A stretch of 64,000 nt of DNA from DASYGT01 sp035999365 (GTDB lineage: Bacteria; Actinomycetota; Actinomycetes; Mycobacteriales; Jatrophihabitantaceae), in assembly GCA_035999365.1 (NCBI GenBank), contig DASYGT010000023.1, forward strand, positions 49,942 to 113,941, read 5' to 3'. Under the pieces are notes generated by a model that saw nothing but the letters and a program-made list of their open reading frames with translations, searched no databases and was not told the DNA's origin. Shown here one piece after another: positions 17,559 to 26,787 of this stretch; position 1 is the stretch's first letter; each line of letters begins with the position of its first letter. The translations under genes were made by a program, and so were the position numbers.

Positions 17559-19763
17559 TCCCACCTTCCAGCCGTTGAGCGGGCGGGACAGCACGAGCAG
17601 CGTCCAGAGGGCGACGACGAGCACTGCGATGGTGGCCGACGTCCGAGCGGCCGCGACCCCGCCGGCGGCGTCGAGCTCGCGCGTGGTCCGATACGCGGCG
17701 TACGCCGCCGCACCCGCCGCGACCCCGGTCGGAACCGCGAATCGCATGATGCGGGTGAGGAAGCCCGGCACGTAACGGCGCGCATTCGGTGCGAGGGCGA
17801 GGACGAAGGCGGGCAGCCCGATCGTGAGCGTCGATATGAGCGTCAACTGGATCGGCGCGAGCGGGTAGGCCGACACGGTCGCAGCCGCGATCACGGCAAG
17901 CACGAGGGAGTAGACGTTCTTGACGAGGAACAGGTTCGCGGCTCGTTCGATGTTCGCCGTGACACGGCGTCCTTCGGCGACCACTTGGGGCAGATGCGCG
18001 AAGCGGCCGTCGAGCAGGACGATCTGTGCGACCGCCCTGGTAGCCGGCGAACCGGAACCCATCGCTATGCCGATGTCGGCATCCTTCAAGGCGAGGGCGT
18101 CGTTCACGCCGTCGCCCGTCATCGCCACCACATGCCCGCGGCGCTGCAGGGCGGCGACGAAAGCGCGCTTCTGGTGCGGGGACACACGACCGAAGGCACT
18201 GTGCCGCTCCAGCACGTCGGCCAGCTCGTCGAGATCGTCCGGCAGGGTGCGGGCATCCACGGCGTCTTGCGGGCCACCGACCCCCGGGACGCCCACCTCC
18301 GCGGCGATCGCGCCGACCGTGCGCGGGTTGTCGCCAGAGATCACCTTGAGGTCGACACCCTCCGCCGTGAAGTAGCGCATGGTCTCCGCGGCGTCGTCGC
18401 GCACGCGCTCGGCGAGGACGACCAGCGCGACGGGGTCGATCGCAGCGAGGGCAAACCGGCCGTCGACCTCGGCGGGTAGTGCCGGGCAGCGAGCCAGCAG
18501 GAGCACCCGGCGTCCCGACGCGGCGAGCTCGTCGGCTTGAGTGCGCACCTCGTCCGTGGCGGCAGCGAGAAGGACGTCGGGCGCGCCGAGCAGCCAGTGG
18601 CCGCCGCTGTCGCTCGACACCGCGGACCACTTGCGCGCAGAGGAGAAAGGAACATCGCCCACCCGCTGCCATGGTGATTCCGGAAAGGCACGGGCGACGG
18701 CAAGAGCTGTCGCATTCGTGCCTGCGCCGTAGGCGAACAGCCCGAGCGCGGCACGGACGTCCGATTCGTCGGTGTGATCGAGGACCCGCAGCGCGTCGAA
18801 GGCGATGTCGCCGTGGGTGAGGGTGCCCGTCTTGTCGAGGCAGACGACGTCGACGCGGGCCAATCCCTCCACGGCCTGAAGTTCCTGCACGAGCGTCTGC
18901 TGCCGTGCGAGCGTGATCGTCGCGAGGACGAAGGCGAGACTCGTGAGCAGGACGAGCCCCTCCGGAACCATGCCGACGAGGGCGGCGACCGCTCCGGTGA
19001 CTGCGTCCTGCCAGCCGGCGTTGTCGTGGGTGCGGAACTGGCTCCAGAGCACGACGGGCCCGACGACGAGCATCAGCAGCGAGATCCACCGCAGCAAACG
19101 GTTGGTGCCGGCCACGAGCTCCGAACGGGTCAGCGTGAAGCGTCGAGCCTCGGTGGCCAGCTTCGTGGCGTAGGCCGCCGCCCCGACTGCCGTGGCGCGG
19201 AAGAGGCCCTCACCCGACACGACGACCGATCCCGACCGGACCTCGTCGCCGCAACGCTTGGGCACGGCCTCAGATTCACCGGTGAGAAGAGACTCGTCGA
19301 TCTCCAACCCGTCGCTGGTCAGCAGCGTGCCATCGGCCACGACCTGGTCACCGATCCTGATGTCGATCACATCGTCGGCGACGACGTCGATCACCTCGAT
19401 GTCTGCGACCACGCCGTCGCGGACGACCCGAGCCATCGGTGCGTTGAGCAGCGCGAGGCGGTCGAGTGTTCGCTTAGCGCGCAGTTCCGAGAAGATGCCG
19501 ATGCCGGCGTTGGCCACGATGACGAGGCCGAACAGTCCGTTCTGCCAGCGACCAGTCGCGGCGATGATGACGAACAGCGTCAGCAACAGCCCGTTGAAGA
19601 AGGTGAAGACGTTCGCCCGAACGATTTCGGCGGTGGTGCGACTCGTCTGAGCCGCGACGGCATTGGTCCGGCCGTCGGCGCGGCGGGCTGCGACCTCGGC
19701 CGCGGACAGTCCGATCAGCGTGGCAGCTCCTTCAGGACAGGGCGTCAGTACGGCCAGACCCAA
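17292..19763 (-). CDS. CtpE-like P-type cation ATPase
   Basis: 823 residues. TGES (161-164), MVPEGLVLLTS (PEGL 267-270), DKTGT (Asp310) and MTGDGVNDALALKDADIGIAMG are intact. The block SAFGRVSPHQKRAFVAALQ and the IERAANLFLVKNVYS helix are characteristic of the CtpE subfamily, a proposed Ca2+ transporter. Ten or so TM segments are visible, including two real-looking ones in the C-terminal stretch shared antisense with the CtpF-like gene. It overlaps the phosphoketolase stop by 19 nt and is the last gene of a four-gene minus-strand operon headed by the DUF4389 gene. Confidence 0.87.
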   Translation of the reverse strand: MGLAVLTPCPEGAATLIGLSAAEVAARRADGRTNAVAAQTSRTTAEIVRANVFTFFNGLLLTLFVIIAATGRWQNGLFGLVIVANAGIGIFSELRAKRTLDRLALLNAPMARVVRDGVVADIEVIDVVADDVIDIRIGDQVVADGTLLTSDGLEIDESLLTGESEAVPKRCGDEVRSGSVVVSGEGLFRATAVGAAAYATKLATEARRFTLTRSELVAGTNRLLRWISLLMLVVGPVVLWSQFRTHDNAGWQDAVTGAVAALVGMVPEGLVLLTSLAFVLATITLARQQTLVQELQAVEGLARVDVVCLDKTGTLTHGDIAFDALRVLDHTDESDVRAALGLFAYGAGTNATALAVARAFPESPWQRVGDVPFSSARKWSAVSSDSGGHWLLGAPDVLLAAATDEVRTQADELAASGRRVLLLARCPALPAEVDGRFALAAIDPVALVVLAERVRDDAAETMRYFTAEGVDLKVISGDNPRTVGAIAAEVGVPGVGGPQDAVDARTLPDDLDELADVLERHSAFGRVSPHQKRAFVAALQRRGHVVAMTGDGVNDALALKDADIGIAMGSGSPATRAVAQIVLLDGRFAHLPQVVAEGRRVTANIERAANLFLVKNVYSLVLAVIAAATVSAYPLAPIQLTLISTLTIGLPAFVLALAPNARRYVPGFLTRIMRFAVPTGVAAGAAAYAAYRTTRELDAAGGVAAARTSATIAVLVVALWTLLVLSRPLNGWKVGLVVGMAGFVAVTVAIPALAESVFLLHSTAQRLLIGVAIGAGGALCVEVSARIAGYARHADLQSGDGSGHGSGDGTPAHVDDRQCLSTE

Positions 19764-22102
19764 CCGGAAATCTCCGGTGCGTCCTCGCCGTGCTCGCGCG
19801 TGTATGCCCGCGCCGCCGTGCGAGCGTCGTCCATCGCCTGCCGGACGTGGGCGGCGTCGGACCCGAGACCCGGCACGCGATCAATCACGTCCATCACCAG
19901 GTGGAAGCGGTCGAGGTCGTTCAGCATCACCATGTCGAACGGCGTAGTCGTCGTGCCCTCCTCCTTGTAGCCACGCACGTGAATGTTGTGGTGCCCGTTT
20001 CGGCGATAGGTGAGCCGGTGGATGAGCGTCGGGTAGCCGTGGTAGGCGAAGATCACCGGCCGGTCGGTGGTGAAGACGGTTTCGAAATCCCTGTCGGAGA
20101 GCCCGTGTGGATGTTCGGTGTTCGGCTCCAGGCGCATGAGGTCGACGACATTCACGACTCGGACCGCAAGGTCGGGGAAGTGCTGCCGCAGCAGGTCGGC
20201 GGCGGCGAGCGTCTCCAGAGTCGGTATGTCGCCAGCACAGGCCAGGACGACGTCAGGGTGGTCGTCGGCATCAGTGCTTGCCCAGTCCCAGATGCCGATT
20301 CCGCGGGTGCAATGGGCGATCGCCTCGCCGATGTCCAGGTAGTTCAGGCTCGGTTGCTTGCCCGCCACGATCACGTTGATGTAGTCGTGGCTGCGCAGGC
20401 AGTGGTCGGACACCGAAAGCAGGCAGTTCGCGTCCGGCGGCAGGTACACCCGGACGATCTCAGCCTTCTTGTTCACGACGTGATCGATGAATCCCGGATC
20501 CTGGTGCGAGAACCCGTTGTGGTCCTGGCGCCACACGTGTGAGCTGAGCAGGTAGTTGAAGGAGGCGATCGGGCGCCGCCACGGGATCTGCTTGGTGCTC
20601 TTGAGCCACTTGGCGTGCTGGTTCACCATCGAGTCGACGATGTGGATGAACGCTTCGTAGCAGGTGAACATGCCGTGCCGACCGGTAAGCAGATAGCCCT
20701 CCAGCCAGCCCTGACACAGATGCTCGGACAGCACCTCGAGCACCCGCCCGTCCTGCGCGAGGTGCTCGTCGCCGGGCAGGATCTCGGCCTCCCACACCCG
20801 GTCCGTCGTGTCGAACACCGCACCAAGGCGGTTGGACGCGACCTCATCCGGGCCGAACAGCCGGAAGTTGTGTGGGTTCGCCCGGATGACGTCGCGCAGC
20901 CATCTGCCGAGCACGCGGGTCGCCTCGTCGGTGGTCGTCGCCGGCTTGGCCACCTCCACCCCGTAGCGACGGAAGTCGGGGAGCTCGAGCTCGCGGCGCA
21001 GCAGCCCCCCGTTGGCATGCGGATTGGCGCTCATGCGGTGCTCGCCCGACGGGGCCAGCGCGCGCAGATCGGCGCGTAGCCGGCCGTCAGCGTCGAAGAG
21101 CTCCTGCGGCCGGTAGCTGCGCAGCCAGGTTTCGAGCAGGCGCAGATGTTCCGGGTTGGTCCGTGCGGCTGCGATCGGCACCTGATGGGCGCGCCAGGTG
21201 CCCTCCATCGGCAGTCCGTCGACCTCACGCGGACCGGTCCAGCCCTTCGGCGTGACGAGGACGACCAGCGGCCAGACCGGCCGATCCGTCGAGCCGTTGC
21301 GGGCGGCGTGCTGGATCGCGGCGATGTCGTCGAAGGCATCGTCGAGGGCCGCCGCCATAGCGCGGTGCATTGCGGCCGGCTCATGCCCTTCGACGACGAT
21401 CGGGCGGTAGCCGTACCCGCTGAGTATCGAAAGCAGGTCGTGGCGGGGGATCCTGGCCAGCACCGTGGGGTTGGCGATCTTGTAGCCGTTGAGGTGCAGG
21501 ATCGGCAGTACGGCGCCGTCCGTGCGCGGATCGAGGAACGTGTTGGAGTGCCAGCTCGCCGCGAGTGGGCCGGTCTCTGCCTCGCCGTCGCCGACCACGC
21601 AGGCGACCACGAGATCGGGGTTGTCCATCGCGGCGCCGAAGGCGTGGACGAGCGAGTAGCCCAGCTCGCCACCTTCGTGGATCGATCCCGGCGTCTCGGG
21701 CGCAATGTGACTGGGGATGCCGCCGGGAAAGGAGAACTGTCGAAACAGCCGTCGCAGCCCTTCGGTGTCCTCGCGGATCGGCGGGTAGACCTCCGTGTAG
21801 GTCCCCTCCAGGTACGCGTTCGCGACCGCCGCCGGGCCGCCGTGTCCCGGCCCGAACACGTAGATCATGTCGAGGCTGCGGCTGGTGATCACGCGGTTGA
21901 GGTGCGCGTAGACGAAGTTGAGCCCGGGCGTGGTGCCCCAGTGGCCGAGGAGCCGCGGCTTGATGTGTTCCGGGCGTAGCGGTTCGGTGAGCAGCGGATT
22001 GTCGAGCAGGTAGATCTGACAGGCGCTGAGATAGTTCGCCGCTCGCCAGTACTCGTCCAATCGGGCGAGCCCGTCGTCAGTGGATGCCGGCACGTGGTTC
22101 AC
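19745..22102 (-). CDS. xfp: Xylulose-5-phosphate/fructose-6-phosphate phosphoketolase
   Basis: 785 residues, the usual family length. GHGGP (86-90), GSIHEGGELGYSL (139-151) and the thiamine-diphosphate motif GDGEAETGP (171-179) are the Xfp signatures. It splits xylulose-5-phosphate or fructose-6-phosphate with phosphate into acetyl phosphate plus a shorter sugar phosphate, a route to acetyl phosphate and ATP without oxygen. No acetate kinase lies in the window. It overlaps the CBS-BON gene upstream by 4 nt and the CtpE-like gene downstream by 19 nt. Confidence 0.95.
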   Translation of the reverse strand: MNHVPASTDDGLARLDEYWRAANYLSACQIYLLDNPLLTEPLRPEHIKPRLLGHWGTTPGLNFVYAHLNRVITSRSLDMIYVFGPGHGGPAAVANAYLEGTYTEVYPPIREDTEGLRRLFRQFSFPGGIPSHIAPETPGSIHEGGELGYSLVHAFGAAMDNPDLVVACVVGDGEAETGPLAASWHSNTFLDPRTDGAVLPILHLNGYKIANPTVLARIPRHDLLSILSGYGYRPIVVEGHEPAAMHRAMAAALDDAFDDIAAIQHAARNGSTDRPVWPLVVLVTPKGWTGPREVDGLPMEGTWRAHQVPIAAARTNPEHLRLLETWLRSYRPQELFDADGRLRADLRALAPSGEHRMSANPHANGGLLRRELELPDFRRYGVEVAKPATTTDEATRVLGRWLRDVIRANPHNFRLFGPDEVASNRLGAVFDTTDRVWEAEILPGDEHLAQDGRVLEVLSEHLCQGWLEGYLLTGRHGMFTCYEAFIHIVDSMVNQHAKWLKSTKQIPWRRPIASFNYLLSSHVWRQDHNGFSHQDPGFIDHVVNKKAEIVRVYLPPDANCLLSVSDHCLRSHDYINVIVAGKQPSLNYLDIGEAIAHCTRGIGIWDWASTDADDHPDVVLACAGDIPTLETLAAADLLRQHFPDLAVRVVNVVDLMRLEPNTEHPHGLSDRDFETVFTTDRPVIFAYHGYPTLIHRLTYRRNGHHNIHVRGYKEEGTTTTPFDMVMLNDLDRFHLVMDVIDRVPGLGSDAAHVRQAMDDARTAARAYTREHGEDAPEISGWVWPY

Positions 22103-22713
22103 AGCCAGCGATGCCGATGCGTGTGAACCCGGATCACGCCGGGCACGGTCCGCGCGAGGAGAACGACCACGTCGTGCTGAGGCGCATCGTCGAAACGGCC
22201 GTCGATCCGAACGACGCCGTCGTGGACGTTGACCGGCCAGCGGTTCGGTTTGCCGGCGAGATCGGCGAGGCGCTGGGTTATCTCGGTCTCGATGGCGATG
22301 TCATCGCGCAGCAGCGTGCGCAGCAGGTCGCGCCGGCTGACGATGCCGACGAGCTGCGAGCCGTCGACGATCGGCACGGCGCGCACGTTGTTGTCGAGCA
22401 TCAGCTCGGCGACATCCGCGGCGTCGGCATTCGCGCTGAGGCAGACGACGACGTCCGACATCACCTCGGCGACGCGCTGCGCCGGATCCTTCTGATCTTC
22501 CGAATCGTCCTGTCGCAGATGGCTACGCGGGTCGTGCGGCATGCGGTCACGGATGAGGTCGACCTCGCTGACGATGCCGATGACACGGTTGCTGTCGTCG
22601 ACGACAGGAAGTGAGGTGATGCCACGCTCGGTGAGCAGCGCGGCAGCCTCTCGGACGGTCGTGTCCGGATGCACGGTGATGACGTCGGTGGTCATGATCT
22701 CGTGGGCCTTCAT
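22099..22713 (-). CDS. CBS-CBS-BON domain protein (short form)
   Basis: 204 residues: CBS 1 (AHEIMTTDVITVHPDTTVREA... to GIVSEVDLIRDR), CBS 2 (VAEVMSDVVVCLSANADAADVAEL... to GIVSRRDLLRTLL) and a BON-like C-terminus (VNVHDGVVRIDGRFDD). Same architecture as the 13.1-kb protein but with a shorter N-terminus. It overlaps the DUF4389 gene and the phosphoketolase gene by 4 nt each. A role as an adenylate-sensing partner of the neighbouring enzyme or membrane protein is inference. Confidence 0.87.
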   Translation of the reverse strand: MKAHEIMTTDVITVHPDTTVREAAALLTERGITSLPVVDDSNRVIGIVSEVDLIRDRMPHDPRSHLRQDDSEDQKDPAQRVAEVMSDVVVCLSANADAADVAELMLDNNVRAVPIVDGSQLVGIVSRRDLLRTLLRDDIAIETEITQRLADLAGKPNRWPVNVHDGVVRIDGRFDDAPQHDVVVLLARTVPGVIRVHTHRHRWL

Positions 22714-23444
22714 GCCGCACTCCTCGCTTCATGCTGGGTGTGCGCCGCTGCCCCGGTCGGGCCGGTGGACGGCCTCGGAGTGGGACGGGAGCCGGGGTCG
22801 GTGCCGCCGCTGTCGAGGCGGAACGGCGGGTACTCGTCGCGCATCAGCGCTGCATACGCGAGCACGCGGTAACACCACCGGTTGAAGCCCATGATCAGGT
22901 CGAACAACTGGGTCGGGTACCTGCCGCGCACGAGCAGCGCCACGGCGGCGACGAGGGCAAGGATGCTGATCAGTCCACCGCCGGTAGCGATGCGCCAGCC
23001 ACCGGTCCAGCCGAGTCCCCAGCCGCCGGCGAGCAGCCCGACGATCACGTACTGCGGCAGGGCGAGCAGCCACCACTTCACCAGCACCAATCCGCGGGAG
23101 AGGTGCTCGGGATAGTCCACAGTGAAGTGCGCCGGGTAGTCCGGTACGTCGGCAAGGGTGAACGGCGGGTAGCGGTCGGTGCCGAACGCGCTGATCGTGT
23201 AGAACGACACCCGCCACGTCCAGCGCATCACGCCGAGGTTGAAGTCGAAGATGGACCGCGGGTAGCGACCCGTGAACAGGATCGCGAAGCCCGCGACGAT
23301 CGTCAGCAGGGTGACGGCCAGCCACAGCACTGCCAGTACGACGATGTGCGGAATGACGAGCAGCCACTTCAGCAGCCATTTCCACCTGCTGGTGGCGGGA
23401 TCGAGCGTGCCGTCGAGCCGAGCGGGATACACGATCGCGTCCAT
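22710..23444 (-). CDS. Duplicated DUF4389 membrane protein
   Basis: 244 residues from ATG 23444; an upstream ATG at 23495 would run into the promoter box. It contains two repeats of the DUF4389 pattern: a TM helix followed by LFTGRYPRSIFDFNLGVMRW...FGTDRYPPF, and later LVRGRYPTQLFDLIMGFNRW...MRDEYPPF. Four or so TM helices are present with a Pro/Thr-rich tail. Function unknown. It heads the operon DUF4389-CBS-Xfp-CtpE and has a DosR-like box 58 bp upstream. Confidence 0.8.
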   Translation of the reverse strand: MDAIVYPARLDGTLDPATSRWKWLLKWLLVIPHIVVLAVLWLAVTLLTIVAGFAILFTGRYPRSIFDFNLGVMRWTWRVSFYTISAFGTDRYPPFTLADVPDYPAHFTVDYPEHLSRGLVLVKWWLLALPQYVIVGLLAGGWGLGWTGGWRIATGGGLISILALVAAVALLVRGRYPTQLFDLIMGFNRWCYRVLAYAALMRDEYPPFRLDSGGTDPGSRPTPRPSTGPTGAAAHTQHEARSAA

Positions 23445-23501
23445 GATCCGAGTACACGCCGGCTCGGCCCGGATATTCAGGGTCCAAGAGGCCAATCCGG
23501 G

Positions 23502-23514
23502 GGGACCTTAGCCC
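23502..23514. promoter_or_regulatory. DosR-like box in divergent promoter
   Basis: GGGACCTTAGCCC, a full match to the recurring 13-mer. It lies between the DUF4389 operon (start 58 bp away) and the WS/DGAT gene (start 88 bp away) and could control both. Confidence 0.72.
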
Positions 23515-23601
23515 TCTGGCGACGGTGTCAGGAGGCGGCGAGAGTCGAAGTGCGAGGTCCGCTCAGCATCCGGACCACGCTGCCTACGAGGGAGTGCGAA
23601 C

Positions 23602-24972
23602 ATGACCGCATTGCGACCACTGGACGCCGCGTTCCTCCGCCTGGAGACGGGGCACACGTCCCTGCACATCGCGTCCGTGGCGGTGTTCGACGGCCCCATG
23701 CCCGAACGGAGCGAGATCCTGCGGCACGTCACGGCGCGGGTGGCCAAGCTGCCGCGCTTCGGGCAGCGGCTGCGCGAGCCGTGGATGCACCTCGGCGGTC
23801 CGCGCTGGGTGAACGACCCTTCCTCCGACGTCAGCGACCACTTGCAATGGACCGCGCTGCCGCATCCGGGTGGGTTGCGCCAGCTGCACGACCTGGTCGG
23901 GCGTCTGATGGCCCAGCCGCTCGATCGCAGCCGGCCGCTGTGGGAGACGTGGTTCGTCGAGGGCCTTGAAGACGGGCGCTGGGCGATGATCAGCAAGGTC
24001 CACCACAGCATCGTCGACGGCATCGGCGGCGCAGACCTGCTCGGCGCCATCCTCGACGCCACGCCGGACTCCGGCTCCGAACCTGCGGTCGCCCCGCGGG
24101 TCGGACGCCAGCACGAGTCGCTCGACGTGCGGGCCACCCGGTTGCCCGCGCAGGTTGTCGCGGCCGCGAGGGTCGCGTCGCGCACCGTCCGTGATCCGAT
24201 GCGAGTCCTCGGTGCAGTCGGAACGACGGCGCGTGGTGTGCTTCGCTTCGGTGAGCTCGGAGTGCCTGCCCCGTCGTCGCTGTTGACGGGCACGATCGGG
24301 AACCGCCGATCGTGGAGCAGCAGCGCGTTCGAGCTCGACGACGTTCGCACCATCAAGCGTGAGCTCGGCGGAACCGTGAACGACGTGGTGCTGGCCGCGG
24401 TGACGAAGGCCTTCCGCGATCTGCTGGTCATCGGTGGCGAAGTGCCCGACCCGGCCAAGGTGCGCGCCCTGATTCCGGTCTCGATCCGCACCGCAGGGCA
24501 GCGCGGCACCGCAGGCAACGAGGTCACCGCGATGGTTGCCGAGCTGCCGGTGGACGTGTGCAGCCCGCAGTTCCGTCTCGAGGCCGTGCGTGCCGAGATC
24601 GGCAGGCTCAAGTCGTCGGGTGAGCCGGAGGCCGGTGTGTTGATCGAACGGCTCGCGGGGCTGCTGCCCCAGGGTGCCGTTAATGCCGCCCTGTCTGTGC
24701 TCGTCCGGGTCCCACAGCGATCCGTCGTCACGGTCGTGACGAATGTGCCCGGCCCGACGGGCCCGCTGTACCTGCTCGGCCACCGCCTGCGCGAGCTGTA
24801 TCCCTACGTGCCGATCGCCGATCGGTTGCGGCTGGGGGTGGCAATCGCGTCGTACGACGGCACCTTGTACTTCGGCGTGACGGCTGACCGCGATCACATC
24901 CAGGACGTCGACATGGTTACGCGGTCGATCGAGGACGAGCTGCGCGAACTGCTGAAGATCGCCGCGGGCTAG
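23602..24972 (+). CDS. WS/DGAT-type O-acyltransferase (Tgs-like)
   Basis: 456 residues. The catalytic HHxxxDG motif is intact as HHSIVDG (His134, His135, Asp139). The N-terminus PLDAAFLRLE and the later NDVVLAAVTKAFR and TNVPGPTGPLYLLG blocks are typical of bacterial wax ester synthase/diacylglycerol acyltransferases. The likely reaction is acyl-CoA plus diacylglycerol to triacylglycerol, forming storage lipid. Tgs1 (Rv3130c) is the matching M. tuberculosis DosR-regulon gene, so the box upstream fits the known biology. Confidence 0.9.
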   Translation: MTALRPLDAAFLRLETGHTSLHIASVAVFDGPMPERSEILRHVTARVAKLPRFGQRLREPWMHLGGPRWVNDPSSDVSDHLQWTALPHPGGLRQLHDLVGRLMAQPLDRSRPLWETWFVEGLEDGRWAMISKVHHSIVDGIGGADLLGAILDATPDSGSEPAVAPRVGRQHESLDVRATRLPAQVVAAARVASRTVRDPMRVLGAVGTTARGVLRFGELGVPAPSSLLTGTIGNRRSWSSSAFELDDVRTIKRELGGTVNDVVLAAVTKAFRDLLVIGGEVPDPAKVRALIPVSIRTAGQRGTAGNEVTAMVAELPVDVCSPQFRLEAVRAEIGRLKSSGEPEAGVLIERLAGLLPQGAVNAALSVLVRVPQRSVVTVVTNVPGPTGPLYLLGHRLRELYPYVPIADRLRLGVAIASYDGTLYFGVTADRDHIQDVDMVTRSIEDELRELLKIAAG

Positions 24973-25018
24973 TACGGAACAGGCGCTGCGCTCGTTGCGA
25001 TCGTCGCGCTCATTGCGA

Positions 25019-25924
25019 TCAGTGTGGGCCGATCGTCGTGCCGGCATTTCCGGCAAGCACCTCGACGGCGTCGTCGAGCGATCCGATGGCCGCAGCATGG
25101 CCCGTCGCGACAGCGAAGCGCCTGCAGGCCGCGACCTTCGGGCCCATCGAGCCCGGCGGGAACTGCAGGTGATCGATCTCCTCCAGGCTGAGATGGCTGA
25201 TCGGCTGCTGGCGTGGCGTACCGAAGCCGGACATCACGGCAGAGACGTCGGTCATGATCAGCAGGCGATCGGCAGCGACGTCCGCGGCGATCATCGCGGC
25301 CGTGAAGTCCTTGTCGACGACAGCCTCGACGCCGGTGAATCCGTGGTCGGTCTCGGCTACCGGAATTCCGCCGCCTCCGCCACAGATCACGATCGAGCCG
25401 GCGTCGAGCAGTGTCATCACAGTCTCGATCTCGACGAGTCGCCGCGGTAGCGGTGAGGCCACCACGCGGCGCCAGTGTGCGCCGTCCTGCGCGACCGTCC
25501 AGCCATGCCGGCGGGCGAGGCGGTGCATCTGCCGCTCGGTGTACACCGGCCCGATGAACTTCGTGGGCGCGGCGAATGCCGGGTCATGCGGGTTCACCAC
25601 GGTGCGTGTGACGAGCGTGTTGACGGGCGTCGTCACACCCGCAGCCTCGAGCTCCTGCATCAGCCAGTACCCGATCATGCCCTGCGTCTCGGCGACAAGG
25701 ACCTCGAGCGGGTAGGGACGGCTCAGGTCTGCGTCGGCTTCGCTCTCCATTGCCAGTTGGCCGATCTGTGGCCCGTTGCCATGGCAGATGATCAGTTGGT
25801 GCTCGGCCGCAAGCACGGCAAGGGAGCGCGCGGCGTGGCGTACGTGCTTCTGCTGCACGGCGGCATCAGGACGCTCACCGCGTTCGAGCAGGGCGTTCCC
25901 GCCGAGGGCGACCACTAGCCGCAT
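25019..25924 (-). CDS. arcC: Carbamate kinase
   Basis: 301 residues with the amino-acid-kinase fold: VVALGGNALL at the N-terminus, ICHGNGPQIGQLAME, VICGGGGGIPV, and the DKDF motif near residue 210. It would make ATP from carbamoyl phosphate and ADP. No arginine deiminase or ornithine carbamoyltransferase gene is visible nearby, so the carbamoyl-phosphate source is unknown. It is convergent with the acyltransferase gene, 46 bp between stops, and has a weak DosR-like sequence 68 bp upstream. Confidence 0.93.
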   Translation of the reverse strand: MRLVVALGGNALLERGERPDAAVQQKHVRHAARSLAVLAAEHQLIICHGNGPQIGQLAMESEADADLSRPYPLEVLVAETQGMIGYWLMQELEAAGVTTPVNTLVTRTVVNPHDPAFAAPTKFIGPVYTERQMHRLARRHGWTVAQDGAHWRRVVASPLPRRLVEIETVMTLLDAGSIVICGGGGGIPVAETDHGFTGVEAVVDKDFTAAMIAADVAADRLLIMTDVSAVMSGFGTPRQQPISHLSLEEIDHLQFPPGSMGPKVAACRRFAVATGHAAAIGSLDDAVEVLAGNAGTTIGPH

Positions 25925-25991
25925 AGTGCACTTCCACTCTGGCGAGGCGATAACTCCTAGCTCAGGGTTCCCCTGCGAGCCCCGGCAGCAC

Positions 25992-26007
25992 AGGACGCAA
26001 CGCCCCT
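25992..26007. promoter_or_regulatory. Weak DosR-like site upstream of arcC
   Basis: AGGACGCAACGCCCCT resembles the GGGACCAACGCCCC site found before the acyl-CoA synthetase gene, but the internal spacing is off by one. It is 68 bp from the carbamate kinase start. It is the least certain member of the set. Confidence 0.3.
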
Positions 26008-26049
26008 GTCGGAGGAGTCGAACGTCCCGATCGGGTCGGCGACGCCGTC

Positions 26050-26787
26050 TCAGAAGCCGGTGCTCCAGGTGGCGCCGTCGGCCTGGACGACGAACGCGCG
26101 GAACCCATCCAGCGACTCGAGCCAGCCCCGTGCGGCGTCATCCATCGCGAACGCCGCCGTCGCGTAGGCGTCGACGTCGCTGAGATGCCGTCCGATCAGC
26201 GTCACGCTCGCCAGTGCGCCCGGGGCGCGCCGCGTGTGCGGATCGACTACGTGAGCTCCGCGCTCGGCCGATCCCGACGTGGCGACGGCGAGATCCGTTC
26301 CGGTCACGACGGTCGCGAGTTCGCCGCGCCGCAGCGGATGGCTCACCCCGACGCGCCACGGCGTGTCCGGACCGGCCCAACCGACGCATTGCACATCACC
26401 GCCGCCATTGACGCAGTGGCTGGTCGAGCCCGCCATGCAGAGCAGGTCGCTCGCTTGCTCGATGGCCCAACCCTTCACCAGGCCGGACGGATCCAGTGCG
26501 CCGCCGGCGTAGGCGGAGAAGTAGCCGTCAGTTTCGGCCGTGAGCTCGGCACAACGGCGTAGCACCCATTGCACGTCCTCCGAACACTCCGATATGCGAA
26601 GGGTTCCAGCGGCGAGCCGGCTCACCTCGCTGTCGTCGCGGAACGTCGAAAATCGAGCGTCGATGTCCTGCAGGATGTCGACGGCGTCGTCGAGAACGGT
26701 GGTGTCGAAACCGGGTGTGCGCACGTCGAAGGAGAAGACCGTGCCCATGCAGTGCTCGACGCGCCGTGCGACCGTCGAACTGGTCAC
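26050..26787 (-). CDS. apbE: ApbE-family FAD:protein FMN transferase
   Basis: 245 residues, shorter than exported ApbE proteins and without a signal peptide. MGTVFSFDVR at the start, IDARFSTFRDDSEVSRL, the DPSGLVKGWAIE segment, VNGGGDVQ and the metal-binding SDVDAYATAAFAM near the C-terminus are the family motifs. It transfers FMN from FAD to a Thr/Ser of a target protein. The obvious target is the adjacent FMN-binding protein, with which it overlaps by 4 nt. Confidence 0.9.
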   Translation of the reverse strand: MTSSTVARRVEHCMGTVFSFDVRTPGFDTTVLDDAVDILQDIDARFSTFRDDSEVSRLAAGTLRISECSEDVQWVLRRCAELTAETDGYFSAYAGGALDPSGLVKGWAIEQASDLLCMAGSTSHCVNGGGDVQCVGWAGPDTPWRVGVSHPLRRGELATVVTGTDLAVATSGSAERGAHVVDPHTRRAPGALASVTLIGRHLSDVDAYATAAFAMDDAARGWLESLDGFRAFVVQADGATWSTGF

